DNA of 64,000 nucleotides from Symsagittifera roscoffensis (Eukaryota > Xenacoelomorpha > Acoela > Convolutidae), in contig NC_087070.1 of the NCBI RefSeq assembly GCF_963678635.1, positions 22,117,461 to 22,181,460 of the forward strand. Direction: 5' to 3'. The position numbers and the translations under genes are program-made. Shown here in pieces: positions 1-13,837 of the stretch; the first letter of the stretch is position 1, and the number at the start of each line of letters is the position of its first letter. Below the pieces are notes generated by a model, which saw nothing but the letters and a program-made list of their open reading frames with translations, was not told the DNA's origin and ran no database searches.

Positions 1-3000
1 TCTTTAGGCTAATTTGCTACTTTTGGTTGAAGGGTTTTTGAGGTCTGGGTTGGGAAAATATTGTTGTTCTTTGTATTATTTGGTAGGGGAGGGTTGTAAT
101 ATTGAAGTAGTGTTTATTTTAGTTGCTAATTTTTAGCGAGTTGCTTACTTTTGACCTAGAGGTTGTACAGTTATAGTTACAGATATGTCTGGAGATTAAT
201 ATCTGTCGGCTAATAAGGTTGTGTTGAAGTCAATAAGGTGATGAATATGAATGAATTCTATTGGCTGAAATTGAACTGGAATTATTCAACTGTGTTCTCA
301 GCATGTTATTACAAAAATGAGAAAAATCAAAATGATTGAAAAGATTTTTGACATTTAGTCAAAAATAAATGTGTTTTTGAAATTCAACTTTTTAAAATAT
401 TTTAAGTTGTGGAATGAATGTTTTATAGTTTTTTCGTGGCTGACTTCTAAGTCGTGATGATCCTGTGGTAAACTTTTTTTTGTCATTTTTCTATTTTTTC
501 TTGCTTTTTGAGGTGTTTTTGTTTCTGACGTATACGATATTTAAGGTTTTGTATTTAGTTGTTGAATTATTTTCCGATTCTTATTTTTATCGGTATTTTG
601 ATTTTGTTCCGTTTCTGAACTGTTCTGAATAGTTTTTAAACCTGTGAAAGAATATAATTGAAGTGCGTATTCTTTTGGATAATAAGGCAATAAGTTGTTA
701 CGGTGTTGAACAATTTCTTTTTTACTGGGGTCAGTAGGTCTAAATGTTACTTCAGTAGATTTATCAATTATTTGATATGGTCTTTTTTGGAGTGGTTGTA
801 GTTTTTTGGAAATTCTTTTTGTGTAATAAAATTAGGAATTAAAACAAATGTTCTTATGTACAAGTGTTTATCTGTTGCTGGCTTAAAGCGTGAATTAATT
901 TGGTTACCTATGTTTTGCCTTTGTAACAATTTCTTTATCTCTATTTAATATCCATTCAGTATGTATGCCTGAAGCTAATTTTTAAATTTGTGGATGATGA
1001 AAGTGATCTTCATCATGTGTGTGTAGTGGTAGATTATAACATATTGAATCTTTATTTGCTTGACAATAACCTTGTGTATTTTTGTGAGCATTTGCTGTGA
1101 ACATTATTGGTTTTCGTGGTTTTTGATTAAATACATTTCGTACGGTGACTTTCCCAATATTGTTGTGATTTGTGAATTATAAGATAAAGGGAATAATTTT
1201 ACATCTGCTGACCATTCAGTGTATCGTGTATCATTTCCATTTATGATACATCTAAGGTATTCTTGTATTGAAAGTTTCACACCATCGACTAATCCATTTG
1301 TCCAAGGTGCATGAGATGTACGTGGCTTATATTTAATATTATATAGGTGACATAGTGTGATGATTTCATTGTTTATAAATTCTGTGCCGTTATCTGTGAC
1401 TAGTATGTCGGGTAGTCCGAATTTAGCTATCCAATGTTCGTAAAGTGTTGTATATGCATAATAAGCATTACAATGTGGTACTGGGTTGAGCGCTACGTAG
1501 TCTGTGAATGCATCAACAATGACCATAATATAAGAGTTGTCTTCGGAGGATGATGAAATTGGTCCTTTTGTGTCAAACGAAATTCTATGCTTGAAATATA
1601 GACTTTGTACTTTAAATCTTGTTTTTGTGCTTTTTGTCTTTGATTTGGATAAGGTTTTTTTAATTGGCATATTATACAATCGTTGCATAATACTTTTATC
1701 CAAATTGGTGCTTTAGGGAAGTAAAATTTTTGTGTAAAACTTGAGTATGTCTTTTCTGATCCTGAGTGTCCTTTTGTATTTTTTGTGTGTGATATGTTGA
1801 ATGCTATCCACATCATACTTAAAGGAAGACATGGTACTTTAGAATCAGATGTTTGGTAATCTAGAAGATCTGTGTTTTCATTAATAGTAGTATTATTGAA
1901 CTTTCTGAAATATCGGAGGATTGTTTTATTTCCTGAAATTGTTATATCAGTTTTTGTTGGTTTCGTTTTATATTTGTGCCATGATTTGAGTTGTCTAATA
2001 ACAGGGTCAAGGTTTTGGTATTTTTGTAATAATTTTTGTGTAATTGTCTCTGTTGGTGGTAGAAAAATGTTTTCGTCTTTTAGTTTTGATAGGGGGATTG
2101 TGTCAAGTGGGTCATGAAGGTTGAAGACTCGATTTATTGAGTATTTTAAATCATTTGGTAATGGTCCTGATAATAATTGGTATCAGTTAATTGTTCTTTT
2201 TCTATTAATTTAAAAGGGTATTTTTTGTGTGGTTGTTGTTCAATTTATTTTTGCTGAGTATTGTTCTCAATCCAATGTGAATATGGAATTGGTTTAAATG
2301 TGGATGTTCCTAACAAATCAACTTCATAGTGGTTAATTTGACAATCTAAAGAAAGTGGCAAATGTTGCAAATTATTTAATTGAGGTTGATCTATGTCTTT
2401 ACTGCTTATTTGCATTCTAATCGTGTTGATTTTTCATTTTTTGCGAGGTGAAATTTAATGTTTTATGGTATTTCAACTGTAGTTTTTCGTGTGAGTAAAT
2501 CAGGTGGTGTATTTCTACTTAGTGTAACTGGTAATGCAAGATTTTTTCCTGCTGTTCAAACTGTATGTAAGTTTGGGAATTTCATTAAAATTAATTGAAA
2601 TCTGTAAACTCGATGGTTTGGTTTCGATTTTTGTGTAAAAAGAAACATACTCGGTGTGTGATCCGTAAAAATAACTGTTCGATGTTTTGATCCAAGTATC
2701 AGAAATTCATATTCTGCAAGTGTGTATATTATAGCTGTGCATTCTCTCTTGAGAGTAGAGAGTCGTAACTCAGCTTGTGTAAAAAAGCGAGAATTTGCTG
2801 ATATAAGATTCTTTTTATTCGTTCCGTTGTGTGATTGTTACAATGCTGCGCCGATGCTAAAATTTGAAGCATCGCACATTGCATAAAATGGTTGATTTGG
2901 ATCTGGAATTGTATTTGATATTTGTTCTGTTAAGCGTTTTTGATTTCTTCAAATCGTGTTTGACGTTCTGTTGTCCATTCAAAGTTCTTTTGTTGTCTGA

Positions 3001-6000
3001 GGATGTTATAGAATGGTCTTAAGTATAGTTGCATTTTGTATACATATTTATTTAAGAAATTTAACATTCCAAGGAATTCTTGGATTTTCTTTTTATTTGT
3101 TGGTGGCTGCAGTTTTTGAATTGCGTCTATGCATGATTTTAATGGAGTTATAGTATTTCTTTCAATAATGTGTCCAAGCTACTTTACGCGTGTTAGAAAA
3201 AAATGTGTCTGGAGCTGCTCTCATGTTTTCAGTTTTCATTTTTGAGTATTTGATGATACTGTTCTAAAATTAAAAACATTTCATCTTTAGTTTGTGATTG
3301 CATGAAAACATCCTCTAAGTATTTGATTGCATTTTTCTTGAGTATAAGTGGTCTGAAGATTTCACTCATTAAAGCTGAAAAAGCTGCTGGTCCTATGGAT
3401 ATTCCATAGAATAATCTGTTGAATTCGTATTGTTGATTTTCAATAACGAATTATGTTAATCGTCGTGATTGTTCGTCTAATGGCATTTGGTTGTATGCAC
3501 TATTCATATCCGCGGTTGTGAAATGTTTACCGTTTATTTTTGTTAGAATTAATTGAATGGGTTCAGTAGGCCAAATGCATTTAGATTCATCAATTAGTGA
3601 ATTGAGATATCTAGCGTCTAAAACTATTTTGAGTGATTCTTCTTGAGCTAGGATGATAACTGGGTTGAGAAAGCTGTTTCCTTTTGGTTGTTCTGATTTA
3701 TTTACTGGAGATATGATTCATTTTGTTCTAAGATGTCGAATAATCTATTTACCTTATCATGTAAACCTATTGGTACTTTGCTTGCTCTTTGTTTTTTGAA
3801 AATTGCATCAGGTTTCAAAGGTAGATTTAATGGTGAATTATTTTTTCCAACGTCAAACTGTTGGGTATTTTAATAATATTTCGGTTAATTCGTCGAAGTC
3901 GTTTTGTGTTATTTGAGAGTTTTGAAAATTAAACATTGTTTAAAATTTTGTTGTTCTTCTGTAAAATGTGATATTTTAAACATTGGTTTAAAATAAGGTG
4001 TTTTTGTGAAATTATCTGTATTGCTTTTTTGTTGCTTATTACTTTATTTATTGATAATTCTTCATCAAGAGAAGTTGATTGACATACGTCTAATAGTTGT
4101 AATATATTATCGACTCGATATGCTACTTCGTTTGTGGGCGAAGTTGTTGCATTTGTTTCACAGTATCCTAAGAGTCCTAAAGGTAAGGTTATTTGGTATG
4201 GTGAATTGTTATATACGTGTAACGAAATACTATCAGAAGTTGAATGTTTCAAGTTTTTATGGATGAAATTGTTAGTCTAAAAAAATTATGAGTTGGTTTA
4301 AATTCAAGGTCTGACCTAAAAAGGTGTTGTTAATTTTCGTTTTTACCATGCTGGTGAACTTGTTTGATTAAGAAATTATATACATTTTCCTAGTGGTTTC
4401 AGGTATTTTCGTTCATGATTGCATATGGAGTAAAATTTGGAGAAAAATGGTGGTTGTTTGTTTAATCTTTGAAAAAATGTTAAAGCTGCGTTTTTCATTC
4501 TTGTGTACTTATCTTCTATATGTATTTTACTATTTAAAATGTTTATTGTTGGGAAAACTTTAGTTATAAATGGTATTCCAATGATATTGTGTTTTTATAT
4601 CCGTTATGTGGAATGTTTGTTTAAACGGTTTGTTTAAGAGTTATTTTTGTTCCCTTGTTCTAGTGGGAACAAGGAAAAGTTGGATTTTTCCATAATTAGA
4701 TAATGTTGAGCCTTTTGCTGTTGCTAATTTACTGGATGTTTTCTTGGATATTAATTTTGGATGTAATGTTTTGGTTTCATTCCAAGTGGGAATACTGATG
4801 ATATTTGATTCTGCTTCTGAGTCGATTAAAACATCTATTTCAAGGTTTCGTGATTGGATTTTTTTATTTTTTGGACTTTCTAAGAGAATTGGAATTGTTT
4901 AAATTGTTTCGTTAGATAGTTCTTTTTGTATGTTTTGATAAATGTGGTTTGTACGAGCATTGTATTTCGTCTTTTTCGGGTTTGATTAAAGTGTTAATTT
5001 CATTTGCTTCTTGTATAACTGGTATTCTATTACTAATAGGTCTAGTGTAATAATCATGAAGAAGTTCCAATTGATTTTCGTAAATGTGTGAATGGAAAGG
5101 TTGTTCATTTATGATAGGTTCATAATCATTTTCAACTGGTATCATATTGACTGAGATGGCGTTATCTGTATTACTTTCGCTATCGGTTGATTCACAATTA
5201 ATTTTATGTAATTGTAATTCAGTACCTTTTTGTATTATCGAAACTGGGGGGGGGGGAGGTGGGGCTGAAGTTGTTTCGTTAGTTGAATGTACTGAATATT
5301 TTGTCTTTGATGTTTGGGTATGTTGCTTCTATTTTTGTTTTGGGAATCGGGGTAACGGTTATTATTCCTATGAGGGGATTGGGAATAATTTCTTTGTTGA
5401 TTGTTATAGTTTGGATTTCTAACTTGTGAATTGTTTCGTTTGATACTAATATTGACGTCTATTTTGATAGTAATTGTTATTGGTTCTTTGATAATTGGAT
5501 CTGTTGTATGAATTATTTCTTGATCTATTGTTCTGATAACGCTGATTTCGATTATTTGAATAGCTTCTATTCCTATTTTTGGAATATTTCCTGTTTCTCT
5601 TGCAGGATGAGTTTCGTGATCTATCGTTTGAATAGTGTCTATTCCTAGAGTTTGAATGGGAACTGGTATCAAATGAAAATTCTCTTCTGTTTGAATTTGA
5701 TTGTGAATAGTTGTTTCGATACTGATTATTTTGACTATTTGATCGATATCGATTTTGTGAGAAATTTCGTGAATTTCTTTGTTCTGGTGACCTGCCTCTA
5801 TAACTAGAATTACAGGTTGATTGGTTTCTTGACTAATTTTGATTTGGAAGTGGTTTTCAAGAGCTATTAAAACTATGTATATTTTTTTCTGGTAAATTTT
5901 GATCTTTTTTCATGTATTGATAAAATGATTTGTTTGGTTCTTTGTACTGTTGTGGTTTATTCTGGTTATTTTGCTGTTTTTTTTTCGTCACATGGCAATG

Positions 6001-8376
6001 CTGTTTCCGTATCTTCGGCAATAATTACACCATTTTTTGAAAAATAAGATGGTTTACCTTTAAAATTTGGATTTTTCTCGTAGATGTTTAAAATTTCAGT
6101 GAGTGTTTCGGATAAATCTATATCTGAATCCTGTATGTTGATTATGTGTAGTATTTGTTTGGATTCTATTAACGTATTGTAGTTTAAGATTCTCTGTTTC
6201 TTCGAGTTTCATTGTGATTTTTGCCTGTTCTGGTTTATCAACTAGTTTTCTAAAATCTAAATCTGGTTCTCGAATTGAGGAGGGATGTGATGCTCTCTTT
6301 CTAATTGCTATTTTCCTTAATTGAGGTGTTAGATTCATCATAAATTTTTCTGTCAATTTCGTGTTTTTAAAATCATGGGTGTTAAGTGAATATGCTTTTC
6401 GAACTAGCGTTTCGGTTCTAACTGCTAATTGTTTGATTGTTTCGTTTGGTAATCTACGAATTTCATTACATATAACTCTTTGATGTTGTTTGTTTCTTTC
6501 ACAATCGAACATTTTTGAAAATTCTTCGGTGAATATTTTCCACTCTGATTTTAAATCTATAGGTAAAACTGAGAACCACTTTTGAGCTGCGCCATCAAAT
6601 GTTGTTTGGATTAACGATGTGCGTCTATGTATCCAAATTTGGTGAAGTGATGTTTTTATTGGTTCAGATCCTATATTTAAGATTAAATTTGCTGTGACTG
6701 CATTAAAATAATCTTCTACAGAGTATTCAGGGTCTGTGCCTGTTAAATACCATTCTGGATTATTCGATGTCATTGACGATCCACCATTAGGTATGGATTC
6801 ATTGTCATTTGTAGGGATTCTGCGGCATTTGTATCTGTGAGAAGTTTGTAAGTTGAGATCTTGTTTTTTCATGTTGTTGTAAATAATATGGTAACGGTAT
6901 TTCATTTTGCATTTGTGTTAGTTGGTAAGATTATGTACTGATAGGGTTTTTTAATTATGTTGGTTGGTATGATTGTGTACTAGCTTGGTTTTGCATGTGC
7001 AATGGTTGTCGATTTTGTATATTAGCTGAGTTTTGTGGGTAAAAGTTTATGTTTTGAGGTGCTTGATTTTGTCGAAGTTTTTGTAAACGATACTCTTGTG
7101 TATATGGTGCAAAAATATCTGGTTGATAGTAATCGTCATCATCTGATGATGAATAGTTGGATGTATATTAGGGTGTTTGTTGTTTGTTTCTATTTTGTTG
7201 GAAAAATGGGTAATTTTTTCTCTGATCCTGCAAAGGACTTATATAGTTATGGTAGTTTACTGAGTTTGATGATGTATTTTGAAAATTTTATTTTTTTAAC
7301 AATAAATGATTTTGAGTACTTTTTCGGGGGGAATGAGTTGTTTGTGATGGATTGACAAAATTATAATTGTGTTCTGCAAAATTAATTCTTGTGAATGTGT
7401 TTCGTTTTTGCGATGGTTTTGTCATTGGTCTATACGTTTGATAGTCCATATGTGAATATTTTGGAGCAACTGAGGGTTTAACCGTAGATTGTAATATTAC
7501 CTGTAGTAATAATGGATTTTTGGGTCTTGGCGTTGTAAGGTTCGGATGTATTGGTGAAATACTTTGTTTTGTGGTTGTTACTATTGTTTCAATTATTAGT
7601 TCATTTATGAAACGTGATGGTGTTTGAATATCTTGTTGAGTTAAATTTCTAGTCCCATTTAGATTTTCCTGTTGTACAATAGTTGAGTTTAAACTATTAT
7701 TTTCCCTTCTATCAGGTAAAAATGAATTGTAGTTTAAAGGTGATGCATCTATTGTGAGTCAAATTAATTTTACATAATCTTTGTTAATAGAGATTGTATT
7801 GGTTGCTTGTTTTGAGATGTCTATTGGTATGTTCAGAAATATTGGTTGAGACCAATCAGGGTCCCAAATATAATCTGATTGTTCTGCAAGTACAGTGTCG
7901 TCATCTGTACTTTGGGGTCTAAAGTTTTTTCTTGCTCGTGCAATTAAATCAGTATTATGTGGGAAATAGTCAATAATAAACCATGCTACGATTTCTTAAG
8001 TCGTTATCAACATTTTGTGAAATTTCATTGTTGAATATATTTTCATGGATTGTATTTAACAATTCTGAAAAAGCTGCAATTTCATTTCTTACATTCGTGT
8101 GCCTTGATGTTTGAACTGGTGAAGTACTTTGGGTTTCTGTTTTTTCTGCTATAGATAAATAACTATATATTATTGAGAATACATCAAAAGTAAGTAGGTA
8201 ATTAGCTCTCTGTATGTTTCGATATTGTATGTTTCATATGTACTCTGTGAATACTTCTGAAAAATCTATGTCGATGTCGTCTGTTTGAATGAGATATTTA
8301 CCTTGAAATTTTCTTGGTGTACTGATTTCTATGGTATAAATTCCATACTGTTGTGTTAAATTACAGAAACTTGTAA
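1..8376 (-). pseudogene. decayed gag-pol of a Ty3/gypsy-like element (copy A)
   Basis: This block aligns base by base with about 50.8-59.2 kb of the intact element in this window, in the same orientation, and is cut off by the left window edge. Recognisable parts, read right to left, are the Gag N-terminal region, capsid (about 6100-6780), zinc-knuckle region (about 6000), protease (about 4800), RT (about 3240-3700), RNase H (about 2650-2890) and integrase (about 1100-1816). Many stops and frameshifts break it; for example, the integrase is split between two frames at 1493-1703. Catalytic sites are lost too: the RT YLDD box reads YLED (3310-3321), the protease DSGAE reads DSEAE (about 4806-4826), and the zinc-knuckle His reads Asn. 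It is an old, dead relative of the 42646-61503 element. Confidence 0.9.
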
Positions 8377-9810
8377 ACTTTCAAGTTTTTCCAGACTCAG
8401 CACATCAAGCCGAACTTGAAAAACACCAAGGTCATATACGACTAGATACTAAATTTCCCTTTCATGGAGCACGTGGAAGATTAGCATATGATCTCCATGA
8501 TAAAAATTGAGTACCACTCATGGGAATAAATAATCCTTCAAACTGCAAAGCAGATACAAAAAGCAAGAAAAAATGTTTTTTAGTTGGAAAATACAACTTC
8601 AAAAAAGTACAACTTACACGTGATTTAAAAGATGACAAAATACTTTAACAAGGAATCAGACTCCCTTGCAAAAACGATCAAAGATATTGCGATCCTACCA
8701 CGAGCACACAAGCAACAATCTTTTGGTTTCCCGAAGTAACTTGTACAATTTTTCAACTAGCAAAAATACACGAAAGATAAATTTTCACCAAAATTATTTT
8801 TTTGAATCAATCCCGTTTGAAGAAGTAAACCTTGACAAAATTAGACATAGTTATTATAAAATTAGAAATATCCACAATATAGAGAATAAATTAACACGTT
8901 TCCAAATATACTATTTTACAAACAAACCACTTTACAAAACACAAGGTCCAGAAATTCTTGTCCATTACGAAAATGATTTCGACATGAAACAGGAAAATAA
9001 TTATACATCAATTGGCTACATCTCACTCTTATACTGATGAAAACTCATAGGTCTCGGAAAAATTTCAAAAGAATGCAGGTAGAACCGGTGGAAAATTAAA
9101 ACCACAAGACACAGAAAGTACTTGTTTACAAGAACAATCACTCATGAATATCACATATTTTGGCGTAATTCATTATGACATACAATTAGACATGAAATTA
9201 GTTTACACGATCAGTAGAATTTTTCAAGAAATGTCAATATCTGAACTAGAAACACTGCACCAATTATGTGAACTCGAAAGATGTGAACTCGACTAAATAA
9301 CATTTTGTTGATACACTTTCACGAAGAACTTATTTTTGGGATACAGCAGTCCCATGTGGATCAGAAAACAGCCTCAAAGTTGTACATTTATACCCCGACG
9401 AAGACAAAGACTATCTACTCACACTATATCCAACATTAACGCAACCACTAAAAAAGTTTTCACCTGAAAGTATTAGATATATTGCCCGCAACCCGAATAT
9501 CGATTTACAATCGATCGGCATATACTCTAAATCAGACATACAACACCACACTCGTACGCAACAATTTCAGGAACTACTTACAAAAATGGGCACAATACAA
9601 CGACAATCAAGTGATCAAAATTTACGCAAACTTGCAGAAACAGCAGGATTTTCAGACATTTACGCACAAGATTACAGCGGATATTTTGAAGATAAAGCTT
9701 GCATTTTTTTAAATGGCGAAAAAAATTGACCACAGGATATATCACCAATCAATATTTTTAGCTTTGTAAACCTGAAAAACGAATTTTTTGCCCTTCTAGG
9801 ATAAATTTTT
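8377..9810 (+). pseudogene. env-derived fragment, inverted relative to gag-pol (copy A)
   Basis: The + strand matches the envelope ORF of the intact element from about env residue 165 onward, with a deletion of several dozen codons near 9290-9300. It continues to about env residue 690, near the start of the membrane-spanning region. Stops and frameshifts interrupt it; open pieces lie at 8666-9037 and 9482-9712. In the intact element env and gag-pol share one strand, whereas here env runs on the opposite strand from the adjacent gag remnant, so the junction at about 8376 is an inversion or snap-back rearrangement. The envelope type is a class III-like glycoprotein (see the env entry). This is a non-coding relic. 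Confidence 0.85.
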
Positions 9811-10307
9811 TGTTCTTTTTGTACTTTTTGTATCACCCAGCATGCCTTATAAAAGACAAAAAGATAAAATTAGCGTGTCTTTTTCTATGTTAATGACCAA
9901 TGGACTAGCATAAGTTCAATTTGAAATGATTTAAGCCGAAATTTATCCTTGTTTGTCATATGAACGCAAGACACATCGCGCTTTAATTATCCCGATTTTA
10001 GCAAATTAGTTTTCTCTATAACTTAACAAAAAAGATCAATTTTACTTTTTTATTTGAGCTTTGGAAGACAAAGCCTCTGAGATTGTTGAAGAATTTTTTT
10101 CAGTAAGGAATTTTTTTTCAACCGAAGGAAAAAACCACGAGCATAAATAATCCATAGTTTTCTTCAAAATTTGGAACAAAATATTCATATTAAAAGTTTA
10201 TTCTAAAAAATAGATTACAATTTAATTAAAGTAAAAATTAAAGTACTACTGGCTTTTTTAGTATTATTAGTAAAATCAGTCCCGACCACTCTGAAATCAT
10301 GGGGAAG
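9811..10307 (-). repeat. degenerate Helentron-like element, inverse orientation
   Basis: The segment contains diverged reverse-complement matches to the element at 24486-25074: a CGCGCTTTAATT block near 9980, a diverged version of the AATTTGGAACGATTT block near 9920, and a GAGCATAAATAATCC block near 10140. There is no coding capacity. The same segment recurs at 12111-12597, so it was inserted before the local tandem duplication. Confidence 0.5.
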
Positions 10308-11592
10308 GTTTTGTGGGTAAAAGTTTATGTTTTGAGATGCTTGATTTTGTCGAGGTTTTTGTACACGATACTCTTGTGTATATGGTGCAAAAATATCTGG
10401 TTGATAGTAATCGTCATCATCTGATGATGAATAGTTGGATGTATAATAGGGTGTTTGTTGTTTATTTTTTATTTTGTTAGAAAAATGGGTAATTTTTACT
10501 CTGATCCTATAAGGGATGTGGATAGTCATGCTAGTTTACTGAGTTTGATGATCTATTTTGAAAATTTTATTTTTGTGAAAATAAATGATTTGAGTATTTT
10601 TTGGGGGGGATGAGTTGTTTTTGATGGATTGACATAATCATAATTGTGTTCTGCAAAATTAATTCTTGTGAATGTTTTCCGTTTTTGCGATGGTTTCGTC
10701 ATTGGTCTATACTTTTGATAGTCCATATGTGAAAATTTTGGATCAACTGAGGGTTTAACCGTAAATTGTAATGTTACAAGTGGTAATATTGAATTTTTGG
10801 GTCTTGGCGTTGCAAGGTTTGGATGTATTGGTGAAATACTTTGTTTTGTGGTTGTTACTATTATTTCAATTATTAGTTCATTTATGAAATGTGATGGTGT
10901 TTGAATATCTTGTTGAGTTAAATTTCTAGTTCCATTTAGATTTTCCTGTTGTACAATAGTTGAGTTTAAACTATTATTTTCCCTTCTATCAGGTAAAAAT
11001 GAATTGTAGTTTAAAGGTGATGCTTCTATTGTGAGTCGAATTACTCTTACATAATCTTTGTGAATAGAGATTGTATTGATTGCTTGACTTGAGATGTCTA
11101 TTGGTATGTTCAGAAATAGTGGATGAGACCAATCAGGGTTCCAAACATAATCTGATTCTTCTGCAAGAACAGTGTCGTCATCTGTAATTTGGGGTCTAAA
11201 ATTTTTTTTTGCTTGTGCAATTGAATCAATATTATGTGTGAAATAGTCAATAATAAACCATGGTAAGATTTTTTAAGTCGGTTTTAACATTTTGTGAAAC
11301 TTCATTGTTGGATAAATTTTCACGGATTGTATTTAAAAATTCTGAAAAAGCTGCAATTTCGTTTCTTACATTCGTGTGCCTTGATGTTTGAACTGGTGAA
11401 GTACTTTGGGTTTCTGTTTTTTTATTATAGATAAATAACTATATATTATTGAGAATACATCAGTAGTAAATAGTGAATTAGCTCTCTGTGAGTTTCAATA
11501 TTGTATGTTTCTTATGTATTCTGTGAATACTTCTGAAAAATCTATGTCAATGTCGTCTGTTTAAATGAGATATTTACCTTGAAATTTTTCAA
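10308..11592 (-). pseudogene. gag N-terminal fragment (copy B)
   Basis: This is a close copy of 7025-8312 in the same orientation, covering the region upstream of the capsid domain of Gag. It has frameshifts and stops; the longest open piece is at 10215-10529. It begins abruptly right after the AT-rich tail of copy A, as expected for a head-to-tail duplication junction. Confidence 0.8.
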
Positions 11593-11599
11593 AATTCTA

Positions 11600-12110
11600 C
11601 AAAAATAAATATTTTTTTGTTGATACACTTTCAGGAAAAACTTATTTTTGGGATATAGCAGTCCCATGTGGATCAGAAAACAGCCTCAACGTTGTACATT
11701 TAAGCCCCGACGAAGACAATTACTATCTACTCACACCATATCCAACATTAACAAAACCACTAAAAAAGTTTTCACCTGAAAGTATTAGAGCTATTAGAGC
11801 TATTTTACAATCGATCGGCATATACTCTAAATCAGACATACAACACCACATTCGCACACAACATTTTCAGGAACTACTTACAAAAATGGACACAAAACAA
11901 CGACAATCAATTGATCAAAATTAACGCAAAATTGCAGAAACAGCAGGATTTTCAGACATTTAAGCACAAGATTACAGCGGATATTTTGAAGATAAAGCTT
12001 GCCTTTTTTTAAATGGCGAAAAAAATTGACCACAGGATATATCACCAATCAATATTTTTAGCTTTGTAAACCTGAAAAACGAATTTTTTGCCCTTCTAGG
12101 ATAATTTTTT
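11600..12110 (+). pseudogene. env-derived fragment (copy B)
   Basis: This is a copy of about 9300-9810, corresponding to the membrane-proximal part of env, on the + strand. Compared with copy A, about 980 bp are missing between the gag piece and this piece (the equivalent of about 8313-9296). It carries extra stops and a small internal deletion near 11810, and is non-coding. Confidence 0.8.
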
Positions 12111-12597
12111 TGTTCTTTTCGTACTTTTTGTATCACCCAGCATGCCTTATAAAAGACAAAAAGATAAAATTAGCGTGTCTTTTTCTATGTTAATTACCAA
12201 TGGACTAGCATAAGTTCAATTTGAAATGATTTAAGCCGCAATTTATCCTTGTTTGTCATATGAACGCAAAACACATCGCGCTTTAATTGTCCCGATTTTA
12301 GCAAATTAGTTTTCTCTATAATTTAACAAAAAAGATCAATTTAATTTTTTTATTTGAGCTCTGAAACCTTTCAGATTGTTGAAGAATTTTTTTCAATAAT
12401 GAATTTTTTTTCAACCGAAGGAAAAAACCACGAGCATAAATAATCCATAATTTTCTTCAAAATTTGGAACAAAATCTTCATATTAAAAGTTTATTCTAAA
12501 AAATAGATTACAATTTAATTAAAGTATAAAATTACTTCTAGTTTTTTTAATATTATTAGTAAAATCAGTCCCGACCACTCTGAAAACACGGGCAAGG
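12111..12597 (-). repeat. second copy of the degenerate Helentron-like segment
   Basis: Near-identical to 9811-10307, with a few substitutions and small indels. It ends at a CCGACCACTCTGAAA block present in both copies (about 10280 and 12570), after which the two copies diverge. Confidence 0.65.
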
Positions 12598-13498
12598 TAA
12601 GTTCTGAAAGGCCTTAAAACTTTTGAATTAATTTTCAACAAATGGCTACAGTGTTGATTCAAACTAACTGAACAAAATGTACAGATTCGGTAAATCTAAA
12701 AGTTTTTTTTTCAGATTGGATCAAAATAAGACAAAAATTAGGAAAAAAAAACATTTTGCTCAGATTTTAACCAATTTTTTATTTTTGCAATTTCTCCTAC
12801 GATATTCAGAAACAAAAGTTTACACTAAAATTAGGTCGTTTTGGTCGTTTAAAAAATAAGGGTTTAGGCTAAAACTATTAAGTTAATTGATAAGAAAATT
12901 ATATTTGAAGGAGGAGTCTCTCACGCATCCAAAAAACTTAGGGCAAAAAAAATGGCCCAAACCATTTGAATTTTTTTTAAGCAGCGATTTTGGGTTTCAG
13001 ATAGTACCCTTTGACCATTTTTGCTATCAAACACTTGTTTATTCACAAATACAAATATTTTGGAGATGTCAATTTTCAAAACCTTTGTTGGGCTGTGTAA
13101 GAGGCTTCTTCTGATATACCTTTTTCATAAAATAACTTGCTAGTTTTAGCGTAATTCATGCTTTACTTCAAAAAGCTGAAATGATCTTTTTTGAGGTAAT
13201 TTTTTGGTTCTGAGTTTTGCATAATGTACAGTACCCTGGTGTTTTTTATAAAATTCTTTGCAACTTATGTATTCTTCACTTTTGTCGACTCTCGTACCAC
13301 TTTGAGAAAGCATGTTGAGTTTCAGAATTTAATTGTTCTGTCCTGATTATTTGAATTGGTACCGTTTTAAACTACTTTGATTTATATATTTTCAACTTAG
13401 CTACTCTCCTTAAAATTGAGCTCTTTTTGAATCATTTTGATGCCCAAAAAAGTGCATAATAAATTAGGAAACTTATTTTGTTTAAAACCGAAAATAAA
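12598..13498. other. AT-rich DNA without a recognisable gene
   Basis: Short open frames here (12677-12859, 12887-13114) are low-complexity, Phe/Lys-rich and lack family features or splice context. I see nothing that supports a gene or a named repeat. Confidence 0.5.

Positions 13499-13556
<58 letters not shown>
13499..13556. repeat. (AT)n microsatellite
   Basis: About 25 uninterrupted AT repeats at 13507-13556, preceded by a short imperfect stretch. Confidence 0.98.
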
Positions 13557-13559
<3 letters not shown>

Positions 13560-13659
13560 GTTTTACCTTGGTACGGTAACCTTGAAAACTATATGCTACT
13601 TAGAAAGCACATGTCTAGTCCTGTTTATTTTCCACTTATATCCATTTTAAATCGATCTT

Positions 13660-13825
13660 TTTAAAAATTTTAAATCGATTTAAGTGTCGAAAAAAAATCG
13701 ACTTAAAGCAATTTCGATGGATTTTCCGACTCACTAAAATCACTAAATTTTTTTAAAATCGATTTAAGTGTCTAAAAAATCGATTTAAATCGATTTCGAT
13801 GGTTTTTCCGACTCACTTAAATAAA
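13660..13825. repeat. two direct copies of a TCGATTT-rich unit
   Basis: A unit of about 80-90 bp containing AAATCGATTTAAGTGTC and ending in TTTTCCGACTCACT occurs at about 13667-13738 and 13757-13822. The TCGATTTAAATCGA motifs are partly palindromic. Confidence 0.75.
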
Positions 13826-13837
13826 AACACACGTGCC

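Larger units (their letters stand above)
7025..12597. repeat. tandem duplication of a rearranged retroelement unit
   Basis: Unit 1 (about 7025-10307, 3.28 kb) and unit 2 (10308-12597, 2.29 kb) carry the same order: gag piece on -, env piece on +, Helentron-like tail. Unit 2 equals unit 1 minus about 980 bp. Both share the unusual gag/env head-on arrangement, so the inversion came before the duplication. Confidence 0.8.

Noticed and set aside
13437..13664. 75-codon ORF with an IYIYIY run
   Set aside because: It is the AT microsatellite read as codons.
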